Shown here one piece after another: positions 34,271 to 45,430 of a DNA stretch of 64,000 nt. Within the stretch, counting starts at the first letter, position 1; each line of letters starts with the position of its first letter. Under the pieces are notes generated by a model. That model searched no databases. It was given only the letters and a program-made list of their open reading frames with translations, and was not told the DNA's origin. The stretch comes from Diphasiastrum complanatum (Eukaryota; Streptophyta; Lycopodiopsida; Lycopodiales; Lycopodiaceae). The position numbers were made by a program, and so were the translations under genes. The stretch lies in NCBI GenBank assembly GCA_029204225.1, contig CM055113.1, forward strand, positions 17,522,445-17,586,444, given 5' to 3'.

Positions 34271-34690
34271 ACTAGTTTATGGTCAAGATGTTGTCATGCC
34301 GATTGAATTTTGAATACCATCTTTACGCATAGCAGCAACAGAATGGTTAAATGATGATAAGTCTTTACAACTATGTCATGAACCGTTGCACAAATTGTGT
34401 GAAACAAGATTGATGGCAGTTCATGCGTTAGCAACAAAGAAAGCCCATCGTAAGCATGGCACGATCGTCATTTGCACAAAAAGGATATGAAAGAAGGAGA
34501 TCTAGCACTGATGTACAAAACCAAATTGATCAAGGGAAAATTGAAATTTACCAGTGAAGGACCATATAAAGTAAAGGAAATCTTGAGCTATGGAACAATG
34601 ATTCTTAAACACTTGGACGAAAAATGTTTTGATACTCCCGTGAATGACAACCGATTTACGCAAGTTTTGACAGCCTGCTCCGCCAGTTCA
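34271..34690 (+). pseudogene. Gypsy E integrase C-terminus
   Basis: Begins abruptly at LVYGQDVVMPIEF, the end of the integrase core. It continues through LHKLCETRLMAVHALA, then a one-base frame break near 34455, then LALMYKTKLIKGKLKFTSEG and FDTPVNDNRFTQ. Very similar to Gypsy B (14.6-15 kb), with which it forms a family. The core and RT are absent. The upstream neighbour is the minus Copia fragment. Confidence 0.85.
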
Positions 34691-35493
34691 GCAAGCCTGA
34701 TCCAAATGATTTTTTATTTTTCTTTGTTTTTAATTTATTGTTTTCACTACTTATTTGTTAACTTCTTTTGGAAAAGACAGTATGAAACAAAAAAAATGAG
34801 AAAAGACTGATGAGCAAAAGTCAGAATGTCATCAGCTCAGAAAGTAGTCAGATCTTTATGGGAAAATGACTTGAGAAATTACTTTTTTGGTCATTTTTTG
34901 CACAGACTATGTTAGAATTGTTCGCCGAGTTCTCAGAAGTAAGATCCACCTCAGATATATCCATACTGAGTTGGGCGAACGTTCTTTTCACCAATTACTA
35001 CCTCTTTTTGAGTTAGGCGAATGATCAGCAATATGCCATTTTGGGAACCTTCGCCAAGCATCTTACTCTCCTCAGAAACCTTCGCTGACATGCCAGATGG
35101 ACTTAAATTTCCAAAATTAGATTGGCTATAGGTTCAAATCTTGCAAATTTGCATTTATGACAGTACTTGGGCGAAGATTCATCCTTCGCCAGACTTGAAA
35201 AACGTTTGGCGGATAGGTTCAGAGCTTCAAAAACTTTCGTTGAAATTTTTATGGCCTATTTTCACAGTATTGAGCAAGTCTGCAAATTTTTGTTCAGAAC
35301 TGATCAGCCAAACTAGTATTCTGTATAATGGACCCTCCAAATCCACCTATAAGTTGGCTGAATTCGATTCATTCCTCACTTGTGCTAGCAAAGCTCTTGC
35401 CACTTTTTCCAACAACCAAAGCCTTCAAAACTTTCTATACTGTTTTCTGATATACACTCGTGCTCATTATTCTCAATTTCTGTTCTTTCCATC
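34691..35493 (+). other. Gypsy E spacer with TTCGCC/GGCGAA words
   Basis: Equivalent to the Gypsy B spacer. Examples: TTCGCCGAGTTC (~34921), GGGCGAACG (~34974), TAGGCGAATGATC (~35017), ACCTTCGCCAAGC (~35048), GGGCGAAG...CCTTCGCCAG (~35169-35190). Non-coding. Confidence 0.55.
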
Positions 35494-36235
35494 ATGTCTT
35501 CTACAGATACGTCTCAGTCACCTCGTTACACTATCCATCGTGATGTCCCATCTACAACGAATATCATGATCCTTCCTAGCACAAGCATGGTCACTCAGTG
35601 GATGACCCTTGCAGAGCCTCTGCTTATTACAATGGGTATTCATGAGAGAGCCTTCTCTCAACATGGATTTTATCACTCTTGCCTTTAGTATGTGGAAGGA
35701 GGAGAAATCCAAATTTTACATTACCTTCCAAGGAGCCACACACAAGGTGCGTATGACTGAGGCTGCCCTTGTTGCTATAGGGATAGCATCTGGTACCCAA
35801 GCCTCACCAAATGATAAGCAAGCCAAATAGGCTATTAAGCCTTATATTGACATTATCAATGATCTGCACTGGACTAATGACGACTATCTTCTAGAGGCCA
35901 TTACTGATCCTGCCATTCAGGCTGCTGCTCAGCTCCTCAACAATTTCCTAATGGTTGACAACCTCAAGAAAGACCGTATTACTTTCCAGATTTTGCATAG
36001 GATAGTTGAGTCTCGGGCCAAGATAGCCAAGGATCTTTTGGAACCATATAACTGGTTCAAGACTATCTTTGGAGAGCTCAAACGAGCCATCAAGATCAAT
36101 ACGAAGCAGCAATTTGCTGTTGGTCTGATGTTGTCACTCCTAGGAGCCTCCCACCTTGAAAATAAAATCCATGGTTTTAATATGGACGCCATGATTTCTA
36201 TCTATGAAGAGGCAGTTGCAGAGTCATCTCAATAG
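35494..36235 (+). pseudogene. ORF-X of Gypsy E
   Basis: Starts at the same MSSTDTSQS as Gypsy B. A short deletion after HERAFS shifts the frame near 35655. A TAG occurs at ~35828 after DKQAK. The frame then runs on through AITDPAIQAAAQLLNNFLMV, FQILHRIVESRAKIA and FAVGLMLSLLGASHLENKIHG, with a stop at 36233. Residue identity with the Gypsy B copy looks high (most positions). Function is unknown. Its position directly after integrase, in sense, is the same in all copies. Confidence 0.7.
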
Positions 36236-37735
36236 GCATCGAGCTCACATAGTCATCGTCGTCCATGCAGCAAGATCGTCATTCCTAACTCACCTTCCGC
36301 GTCACGATGTCGTACTAGGTAGACATCTTCAGCTGCGCTTCCACCCCCTGATGCGATTCGTACCGAACTACCTATTCCCCCTGTCTCTAATACTTCCTTC
36401 GCCTCTGCTTCCTCACAAGGTTAGTCTATGACAATTGGATCTTCCATTCTAGTCACAGCTGCCCCGCCCATCTCTTTTCCACAGATCCAAGTCATTTCTC
36501 CAACCACACAATCATTCAAGGACATGATCAATGATTCCAACCCACTGGGCCTAGCTAGATGAAACTTTTGTAATGCCCACCAACATGGGACCCTTTCAAC
36601 TCCAATTCCCTGGAAGAGAATTCAAACAGTTCCATGATACTGCTACTGGTTGTGATGATTATTTTTAGATCAACCAACAAGATCAAGTTGCAGTCGCACC
36701 AAACACCCTTAGAGTCGATCGTGCTATTATATCTCCAAAGTAGTTCGACGCCACAATACTAGAGGGTTTTGAAGTCGAAAATATATTTGAAGAAGAAGAA
36801 CCAGCCACACAATAGAGGCCAATTAGCACGATTCCTACCGAACCTCCTTTTGTTGCTCCTGCTACTACTATGCCTACTACCGTGGATTCTAGTGACGCAA
36901 TGGGTCTTGTTTCTAACCTTGCGCGCATGATCCAGACCATGATTGATGAAAAGAAAGATATGTCCAAGCGCATCGCCGATCTTGGGACAGAGAATACCCT
37001 GATTAGCTAGAAGGTTATTCAGATCAATTGCGAGCTGACGATTGCCAAACAACGTAAGGCAAAGTATGAAGCTGATTTGAAGAAGGCCAATGAGTCTGCT
37101 CAACAACTAGAAGACTATGTGGCAACCCTTCAGAATGCACTCACCACGGCGCAGGACAAGGTTGACAAGGCAGTCCAAGAATCCAAACAACAGGTCTTGT
37201 TGCTAGCCGGACAATTGGACTTAGCAGCATTGAAATGCGAACGACTTCAAGGTGAATTGGACGCGACAACCCTTGAACATGATTCCTACTTACAGACCCA
37301 AGTGCTTGATTGTCTAGTCACACCGGATGAGATCAAATATTTGTTTTGCAAAGTGGAAACCTACCATACTGCACTAGAGGGGTTTCAAGAAAAATTCAAT
37401 GAACTCAAAAGGACAACAACCACCGAGCTAGGCAAGGACAAAGCCATTATCAAGGATTATGAGAAAGTCGCCGCTCAGGTGTTGGAATCCGGGCCTCAAA
37501 TTCTAGTTCCATTAATGCCACAGTTCTCGCCTCAGCACAGGATCAGGACATAATGGATACATAGTTGGGTTCAAGCATGGAATAGGGTGGAGACCCCGAA
37601 GTCCAAGAAGAATAGCTAGTTCCACAGGAAACACAAGCAGGTCCATCTTCATCAATGACCACACCATTGTTCAAACGACCAATCAGCATCGAGGACCAGA
37701 TCTAGAGCTTTTTAGCGCAACATCCTCATGAGTCT
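36236..37735 (+). pseudogene. Gypsy E ORF-X continuation: Ser/Pro-rich linker and coiled-coil
   Basis: 36236-36890 is a frame-broken Ser/Pro/Thr-rich linker matching Gypsy B at 12.8-13.0 kb. From ~36900 a long coiled-coil appears (RIADLGTENTL, stop, then KKANESAQQLEDYVATLQNA). It has continuous hydrophobic heptads to ~37290, then a helical domain and a linker ending in TAA at ~37551, with a few more stops after it. The counterpart in Gypsy C is 5908-6849. Confidence 0.6.
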
Positions 37736-38425
37736 TAGAGTGGTGGTTGGGTCCTCAGGTTTAAGACCTCTAAAATTGAAGTCGACAAAGAATTGGATAA
37801 GATACCCACATTGGAAGAGCAGCTGGCTTGGAGAGTTACAGTTTTTGCAAAAACTTTGGAATCTATTAGGAGTTATGTGGCCAGCCCTTGCCAATTGCAC
37901 GTAGATCCATATTACGTACCAATGTCGTGTAGGAATAAGTGGAAGGATTTGGGATTGGCCATGGACATCCATACGCCGAACTGGCCAATCATCCACCAAC
38001 CATATAGTTGGGAGATATCAGTGGACTTCCATCGAGTCCTACAAGCTTACCAGCGGGAGTAATAGTCAGGCAATCGACGTTGTTCGCAAAAGATCTCACT
38101 CTCTTGGCATCCGTGGCAACGTGATGGGATGATTTCCTTCCTACTTTGGCATTCGATCCGAATAAGCCAATGGCATCAGAGAGTATTAAGGATCAGCTGT
38201 CGGTGGCCAGATTGTATTTTCGTGCAGCAATGATGGGAGGCTTTTGGGAATCTCGATTCACATCATCGGAGCCCACCGTTGTTTTTTGCTGCACAATTTA
38301 TATTTCAACACTCCCCGACTCGATTTCATGGAGAAGGTGCAGTATCATTTGATAAAGATTCGACATGATGCAAATAAACGCCCACAGTAACTACATCTCG
38401 CAGGTGTTCTGGGACCGCCACCAGT
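37736..38425 (+). pseudogene. Gypsy E ORF-X C-terminal domain
   Basis: An open stretch of ~90 codons (KIPTLEEQLAWRVTVFAKTL ... HQPYSWEISVDFHRVLQAYQ) ends in TAA at ~38060. Further pieces (SIKDQLSVARLYFRAAMMGG, then HSNYISQVFWDRHQFWW) continue in shifting frames up to the polypurine tract. Trp-rich. No family recognised. It is not visible in Gypsy C or B, where the 3' parts are lost. Confidence 0.5.
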
Positions 38426-38715
38426 TTTGGTGGGGGATACTGTTGAAGGGTTTGCGGACCCGAGGCAACCCTAACCCTAGTTAATAAGTGAAAGGGATTT
38501 GGCACCCTGCGTGCATAAGTCCAACCCAATGATCACATAGTTATTTGATTAGTTCAAAGTCAATAAAAGGACTTTAGGCCTTTTTGCGAGACTTTTAATG
38601 TCGCAGGGCCTAAATGTCAAGTTAGTGAATAAAGTTGGGTTTCCCTTCAATTTTGGATGGTTTTCGCTCTTTTTTAAGTTTGAATAATTAGGGAGGCAGA
38701 AAAGGACCAATAGGA
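38426..38715 (+). repeat. Polypurine tract and truncated 3' LTR of Gypsy E
   Basis: TTTGGTGGGGGATAC (38426-38440) is the primer tract. The LTR starts TGTTGAAGGG at 38441 and shares words with the B and D LTRs (CCCAATGA, GGCCTAAATGTCA). It is cut at ~38715, where minus-strand RNase H of Gypsy G begins. Confidence 0.7.
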
Positions 38716-40320
38716 TTCAACTAAATGTTTCAATGCATAGTGATCTACATGAAAAACAAAAGGATATCCTAAAAGTTAATGTCTAAATTTCTTTACTAAA
38801 TAAATCATTCCTAGTGCTTCATGCTCTATAGCAGAATAGTTCTTTTCTGATGCTGCAAGTTGTCTACCCGCATAATAAATTGGGTAATCTATATTTTGGT
38901 CATCTTTTTGACTAAGCACTACACCTATTGCAAATGATGATATGTCTACATATACATGGAACTTTTTAGCCCAATCTGGAAATCTAACTCCAGTTGCTTC
39001 TGCTAATGACTATTTTAACTTATCAAAATCTTGCTGATGGTCTTGTGACCAATGATACTCAACAAACTTTTCTAATAAGCTTGTTAAAGGAGTCACTACT
39101 ATGGCATAATCCTTAGTTATCCTACGATAATATCCTACGTGTCCTAGAAATCCTCTAAGCTCTCATAGATTAGTTGGTTCTAATAACTCTAAAATCATTT
39201 TTACTTTTTCAATGTCGGCTTAAATACCGTCCTTTGAAATTTTATGTCCTAACAAAATGCCTTCCCTCATCCCAAAATAACACTTGGCCAGATGCAATTT
39301 AAGAGATGTCTCTTGACATCTTCTCAATGTCTTCTCTAATGCGTCTAAATTTTCTTTAGTTGATGAATAGACACTTAAGTCGTCCACGAAAATTTCTAAA
39401 AACTTTCGTAAATTAAATGTTCGTCATCATACGTTGGAATGTGGCAAGTGCATTACAGACACCAAAGGGCATTCGCGTATACACTTATGTCCCCCAATCA
39501 GTGGTAAAAGTGGTCTTGGACCTATCTTCCTCCTTAATCAAAACTTGATTATAACCTGAGAATCCGTCTAAAAAGCTATAACGCTCATGACCAGCTACCT
39601 GGTCAAGAATAGTATTTGTATAAGGCAGAGGATGATAATCCTTTGCTGTAGCAGCATTTAGTTTTCTAAAATCTTGGCAAACTCTAATCTTGTCCGTCTT
39701 CTTCTTAGGTACTATAACTATTGGTGACACTCACTCACTGCTTAGAACATGATATATAATACCTGCTTTAGACATCTATCTAATTCATTTTTAACTAACA
39801 AAAAATACTTCGGATTTAATCTATATTGGCGCTGCCTAACAAGTATTGTTCCATGAATAAGATCTATTCTATGTTCTTCCCATTTAACTGGTATTCCTAT
39901 TAAATCATTCATCGACCAAGCAAATACGTTTTGATATTTCTGAAGAAGTAATATATACTCTTCACATTCCTGGTCTGATTGATGTTTATATAAATTCAAA
40001 ATTTTACCTTAATTAATTTCTATTTCTATATAATTTGTCTTACCTATCATTCTTTCGGTCAGGCTTGCTCGGGTTCCATCCAGAACTTCCCTCGACTCGG
40101 ATGTTGTTGGTAGTTCCATGTCCTCTTCCTCGTCAATCTCAAAACATTCTATGAAATTGATCCATGATTCAATAGGTCTGGCTAACACCTCCCCCCATCT
40201 CAAAAGGTGACCCCCTATTGGACTGGCTGTGAGAATGTCTTGAAAAAATATTTGTTTAGTAGACAAATTTCTAATAGCATATGCTTGATATAAAGGAAAT
40301 AACACAAAATTTCATTGTGT
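38716..40320 (-). pseudogene. Gypsy G reverse transcriptase-RNase H
   Basis: Minus strand. RT from ~40000: YQNVFAWSMNDLIGIP, then VPKKKTDKIRVCQDFRKLN, FLDGFSGYNQVLIKEED. The catalytic motif FVDDLSVYS is intact (~39385), followed by LGHKISKDGI. RNase H carries HVYVDISSFAIGVVLSQ, EHEALGMIYLVKKFRH and FVFHVDHYALKHL, ending abruptly at ~38716. Breaks are visible near 39740 and 39470, with stops near 39220, 39165, 39010 and 38790. The Arg of KKFRH is intact here. Upstream (40305-40010) is a linker (LTASPIGGHLLRWGEVLARP) to the protease. Confidence 0.88.
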
Positions 40321-40648
40321 ACTACTGCTGTATTCCAATCTACAGCTTTCCCTCAATTTCTTCATAGTTTATAGGGACACTTTCCATTCTACGTTCTTCG
40401 ATTATTCATGTTAAGCAAAGTCCTTATGTATTGTAAAAACTGATCCTAATAATCAGAGATAATTGAATATTTTTGTAAGCAAGTAGAGTTTTTCTTGTTG
40501 AAATCTGTCAAATGAATAAGAATACATATTTTGAATGATTTTATTATTGAATATGGTGGCATATCTACTGGGTTTATGACAAAGAAATTCATAACGAACG
40601 TCTCTGTCTCTACAACTACACTAATACCCTTTAGCTCACCTATTGGTG
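40321..40648 (-). pseudogene. Gypsy G retropepsin domain 2, C-terminal half
   Basis: Minus strand from 40648: PIGELKGISVVVETETFVMN, then FFVINPVDMPPYSII, the flap and last strands of a retropepsin (the family then has LGRPW). It is followed by a decayed linker. Its N-terminal half is at 54676-54932, on the far side of the DNA transposon; joined at a single TGCA the codons run on without a shift (AFKC|TPIGEL). Confidence 0.85.
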
Positions 40649-40652
40649 TGCA
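40649..40652. repeat. Left target site duplication TGCA
   Basis: TGCA directly outside the left terminal inverted repeat. It matches 54672-54675. The uninterrupted Gypsy codon series needs exactly one copy, which shows the 4-bp duplication is real. Confidence 0.85.
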
Positions 40653-40685
40653 TTAGAGGAGTTCTCAATATCAAAAAGACCCTTT
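40653..40685 (+). repeat. Left terminal inverted repeat, 33 bp
   Basis: Starts TTAGAGGAGTTCTCAATATC and ends GACCCTTT. It is identical to the reverse complement of 54639-54671; similarity stops at the next base. 40686-41170 inside it is AT-rich subterminal sequence without a gene. Confidence 0.9.
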
Positions 40686-41173
40686 AAGGAATGCCATGTA
40701 GGATATACAAAAATATCAAAATAAATAAAACAATATTGTTTATTTGCTTGCCCACACCACTCCCAAGGCCTCCCCAACTTCCAATGATCTAACCACAGTG
40801 TCTATAGTCACAGTTAAGAACTGTAAACAGTTCACAGTATAACTTGACTAAATTCAAAAATATTCCCTCCATTGGTTACAAAAAGGGCAATATTTTCACT
40901 GGATCTAGAATATGACCGCCATCCCCAAATTCGAATTAGGAAAAATTGCAAAATGTCTACATATGCATTCCTTCCACGAGAATGGAAATATGAGCGCCAA
41001 CTACCTATTGGAATGAAAAAATGAGTGGCATTTCCAAATTTGAATCAAGCATACAAGCATGGAGATTGGATTGATCGTACATAGTATATAATATAATTAA
41101 AGATGAGTATTTTGTTTTGCTTCATAGAATCTGGTCATAGTACTTTGATGCAACTGATTACTCTATTATTTTT

Positions 41174-43824
41174 TTGATGATGACATTGTATCTTCTACAT
41201 GTGGATATCCCTGTTGATTTGGCACCTTTGCAGAGAAGAGGAGGCAAAGGAGTTCAAATATCTGCTGAAGATCGTTCTCGTTACAGGGCAAAAGGAAAGG
41301 AAAACGTGGATTTGTGGACAAATGGAACATTATATCCACAAGATCCAAGCACTTTGACACATCCCACATTCTCTTCAATAACTCATTTAGTTACATGGAT
41401 ATGCAATGGGCATAGTGGATTACTAGGATATTGTGAAAGATTGCAAAACCATGGAAAACAACTTTATATGAATAAAGTTCACTTTTTAGAAGGTGAGTTA
41501 ATTCGGATATCCTCTTATTGTCAGAATAGAGATTGTCATCTCCAAAAGACGTTAGAAGAAAATGAACAACTTAAAAAAAATACTGAATCATTATAGAAGA
41601 TAGCAATCAATATCAAATCAGAACTAGAGCAAATGCAATCAGTCTTACAGTCTATTCGTATTGAAAACTTACAATTACTAAAGAATGTGGATTTGGTAAA
41701 GAAGAAGGCTGAAAGTAAGAAGCGAAAGCGACAAAGTTGCAAGGATATTCAAACGCTTTCAAAAGGAGGTTATCGAAATAGAAAGATCCGTGCATTCAAG
41801 TAAGCATATTCTAAATTTTGTAAGTTTTTCAATGACATTTGGATTTAATTTTGGCTATGGTGATATTCTGTTAACTAACTGTTTTTTTTGCAGATCTGCA
41901 TTAGTAGCTCCTCGGAATATTAAAGACAATGCTTCACTAGGAATGTCATTGGGCACAATATTGACTTGCAAATCCACTGAGCGTATCATGATGAACAATA
42001 GGATTTCAAATGTAAAGTATAAAATAGCAGAGTCTTTGATAGTGGACATTCAAAATATTTTAGATAAGACTATAGTTCAAGGTGCTTATGATTTTGCAGG
42101 TATTAGTAGGGAAGCATATGCAACAATATTTAAACTAATTAGAGAAGCTTTTAAGCAAGTTCAAATTAGAAAAGTCCCAATCCCTAGGACATACCACTTG
42201 AAGAAAGAGAGGGATACATTAAACATAGGTATGCGTAAGATCACTGGAACTCCATTTCATATTGAGGAGGTGTATGAAACTGATGGAAGATCGATATTCT
42301 ATAATTCATCAAAAATTTATTTGTTGATCTAAATTACTTGCTGAGATACATCGTCACATTCTATGATATAATCTATGAAAAGGTGAATGACAAAATAATC
42401 ATAGTACTTAAGTTAAATGAGTCAGAAATTGTGAAAGGGAAGAAGATGGAAAGGGTTAGTATAACTCTCATGAATGGTGCTCTATCCCCAACAGAGAACC
42501 AAGAAGATTTCAAATTTAGTGTCCAATCAGAAAATGATATATGGTGGTTGGCAGCGTTTCAAGTAACTAGCCTCATTATTACATTACATTCATTGAATAG
42601 TATTAATACATTGTAAACGTAGTATGATTAATTCTTTGGATAGGTGCTGAAAGAGGATCATGATATATTATTATGGATATTCTCAAGGACATCTTATCCT
42701 AGGATCATCAAGGACCATATGGATGGAGGATTTCTCAATGTTCCAGGAGTTGGAGACTTCAATGTTGAATGGCACTTAGCAGGTGATTTGAAAACATTGA
42801 AATGTATGTATAACGTCTCTCACAGTGCTACATCAAAACACCCTTGTTTATACTACATGAAAATGGCAAAAGATGTAGCTAGGCGTACAGGAATTACTAG
42901 AGAATATGCAGATCCAAACTGGAATCCTGTGCTGCCTATCCCCTTAAAAAATGTGCATGTTTGTGCTCTTCATGCAGAAGTTAGATTAATAGAAAAGATC
43001 ATTTATCTTCATATAGTTTTTGCTTGGAATACTAAGCCGGCATCATTAGCAAAGGAAGCTATCTCTCGATTAGAAGATGTTTTATCAAAAGCAGGACTCC
43101 ATAAAGGACATGTCAAAATTCAAAAAGATGAAAAGCTTTTAGGAAAGAATGGAAACATGCCAACTAAGCCAAGCATAGGAGGAGCAAAAGCACCGCGTTT
43201 CCTATCAAATCATACTGGTAAGGCTTCTAATATTCAACACTCAGTCTGGCCAGATATTATTGCTGCCACTCAAAACTTCAAGAAAGATGGCAAAACTAGA
43301 GTACTAAAAGTTGATGTATGGAAAAAGATTGATAGTATGATTGTTATTTTAAGAAAAGTAAAATACTCTGATATCGATAAGAAAGCTGTCCAAAGGACTT
43401 GTGTCGAGTTTGTTAATGCAATATCAAAAGCATGGGGAGAAGATCACATCACTCATTACATGGTTAGTATAAAATTTTCAAAATGCTTTCAAATTTTCAT
43501 ATATATATAGATCTAAACATAAGACTAACATTATGATTTTGACATATGCAGCACATACTAAGAGATCATACATCATTTTTTGCAAATACATATGGAATCT
43601 TGAGTGTATGGTCATCACAAGGGATGGAGAAGTCACATTGGCAAGCACGAGCAGCATTTCATTGAAATACACAACAAGGAGGAACCAATGAAAAACGAAA
43701 CTACATTTGTCAATTGTTTCAGTGGTTTTACCGTAGAGTTCAGATTCGACATATAACAAAGTCCACACAATACAACAAGTTTAGAAAAGCATGCAAGTTC
43801 ATACAGGAAGAGAAAATTAGATGA
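41174..43824 (+). pseudogene. Transposase-like gene, four exons, decayed
   Basis: Exons 41174-41799, 41894-42562, 42644-43462 and 43552-43824 have GT..AG borders and matching phases. The start is uncertain; an AG at ~41230 could be an earlier splice site. Exon 1 holds a coiled-coil and a basic KKRKR stretch. The later exons look like an RNase H-fold transposase: a strand reading VLKLNESEIV, then a conserved WHLAGDLKTLKCMY with an HPC motif, then ALHAEVRLIEKI, then SVWSSQGMEKSHWQAR. The last recalls the Glu motif of RAG1/Transib-type enzymes, but this is weak. Lesions: TAG 41594-41596, a one-base shift near 42320, TGA 43663-43665. The first putative acid reads Asn. Confidence 0.6.
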
Positions 43825-43965
43825 TTGTTGAGTAGAAGATCATCATGATATGTTCAGAATTGCTTTGCAAATTCATTGAACAAGAGAGGAGCAATACCCA
43901 ATGTAAATGTATTGATTGTATTATACAAAGTGTCAACTATTCATCATCAGATCTTGTATCAGATT

Positions 43966-45002
43966 CTATGGTAGTATTGTCATGAAGAAATCTCTGCTAG
44001 GGTATGCATCTAATAGATGTGCATTATCCTTATTTCCACTAAGCTCAATATAAGTGGAATACAATGAATAATGGGAGCTCCTTAAAGGAACATTCCCATC
44101 AGTAAAGCCTAAAATGTTCAAAACATAAGATCTTTTGACAAAAATGATTTTATTTGTCTTAATAAAATTTTGTCCTCCTAATTTAACTGCCATTATAAGA
44201 CTCTCCCCGACTGGGCTCAGCTTGGAATGAGCAATACAGATCTCACTCTTCAAGAAATGCCGAAGATAATGGCCCAGTCCACTGTCCCTCTGGAATGAGG
44301 ATGCGTGTTGTCTAAAACCACCTCGTCTCGCATCAAAATCATCAATTATGAGAGCATTCTGCAATAGGAAATATGTTAGCAAAAACACATTCAGTGATTG
44401 AAAACATTCAAATGCAAGGAAGATTAAACATTTACACATTCTTCATCATCAGCAGCAACCAAATCAGGATGATCAATATAATGACCACGTACTGAAGTGG
44501 AATCATCAGTGAAATGCATTAATGATGGACGAGGGAAGCCCATCTGGGATTGAAATGCCGTGAATTCTTCATCATATGGTTTGCCTCGCCCATCCTCATC
44601 TATATTTGATAAAGTCTTATTCAGACATTCTTCACCGGTCCTAAGACCCTCCTCATCATCAAAATCAATACCAGCAACAAGGTCATCTGTCTCAAAATCT
44701 ACAAAGTCGGAGAATTCGGAAGTTGTGTCGGATAGTAAGCATAGAACCTCGTCCTCATGATAGTCAAAAAATTTACATAAATCAGCAGTAGTAAAATATA
44801 CATCATCATTAATATAATATACAGACAAATTGAAAAGACATTTCAAATCCTCCATAGATTTGGATTCATCATCAGATGTATTTTGGCCAATGAAAGAATC
44901 CCGGAGAACATCAGTATTTAAATCAATGAAGTCACTTTCTTTATCAGGAGTGTCATGTCTCGTGTTCATTTGAGTGCTTATAAACACATGTCGCTCTCGC
45001 AT
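43966..45002 (-). CDS. Acidic protein of unknown function (gene A), two exons
   Basis: Exon 1 45002-44436 and exon 2 44358-43966, joined in phase over a 77-bp intron (GTAAAT...TTGCAG). ATG at 45002 is chosen because the in-frame sequence before it starts with no ATG; a second Met lies 16 codons later. About 320 residues. The first ~190 are strongly acidic (DDEEGLRTGEE, VDFETDDLVAGIDFDDEE). The C-terminal part is a compact-looking domain with FDARRGGFRQHASSFQRDSG, LGHYLRHFLKSE and KTNKIIFVKRSYVLNILGF. No family recognised. No stop or shift was seen, so it is the best-kept gene of the element. It converges on the transposase gene (142-bp gap) and diverges from the H3-Ulp1 gene. Confidence 0.6.
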
Positions 45003-45430
45003 TCGGTCGTACAAATCCCACACGTGTAGTGTGACAGAGTGAAACGTGTCACACTCGCATTTGTCTGTACAACCCCCACACGTGTGACAGGACGTTCTTT
45101 CGCATGTGCAAACCCCGATATAAAATCACAAATTTCAATGATTTTTTTTCACTTTTTTTTCGCTCCGCATATCGCATTTGTGCGCGCCCTTCACGATCAA
45201 AATTCCTCCTACTACCTTCCATGCGCACAGGTCCGATACATCTTCCTACATGTCACCTCATATCGCACTTGCACGTCTTTCCTCAAATCTAATCGTTCTC
45301 TCTGATAATCGGCTCGCATAGGTCCGATATACGGTACATTCTGTCTGTACATAGCGGTCCTCTGCGAGTTCTTTATCATCCCTTCCTTCTCATCCTAACC
45401 TTCACGCACAAGTCTGCTATCACATAGTTC
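45003..45430. promoter_or_regulatory. Divergent promoter between gene A and the H3-Ulp1 gene
   Basis: A 428-bp gap between two divergent start codons. Near the gene A side, a ~58-bp unit is duplicated: CTCGCATTCGGTCGTACAA + CCCACACGTGT (44997-45027) and CTCGCATTTGTCTGTACAA + CCCACACGTGTG (45055-45086). The palindromic CACACGTGTG contains a G-box (CACGTG) core bound by plant bZIP/bHLH factors. Further on, GGTCCGATA occurs twice (45231, 45321). No clear TATA box. Confidence 0.55.
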
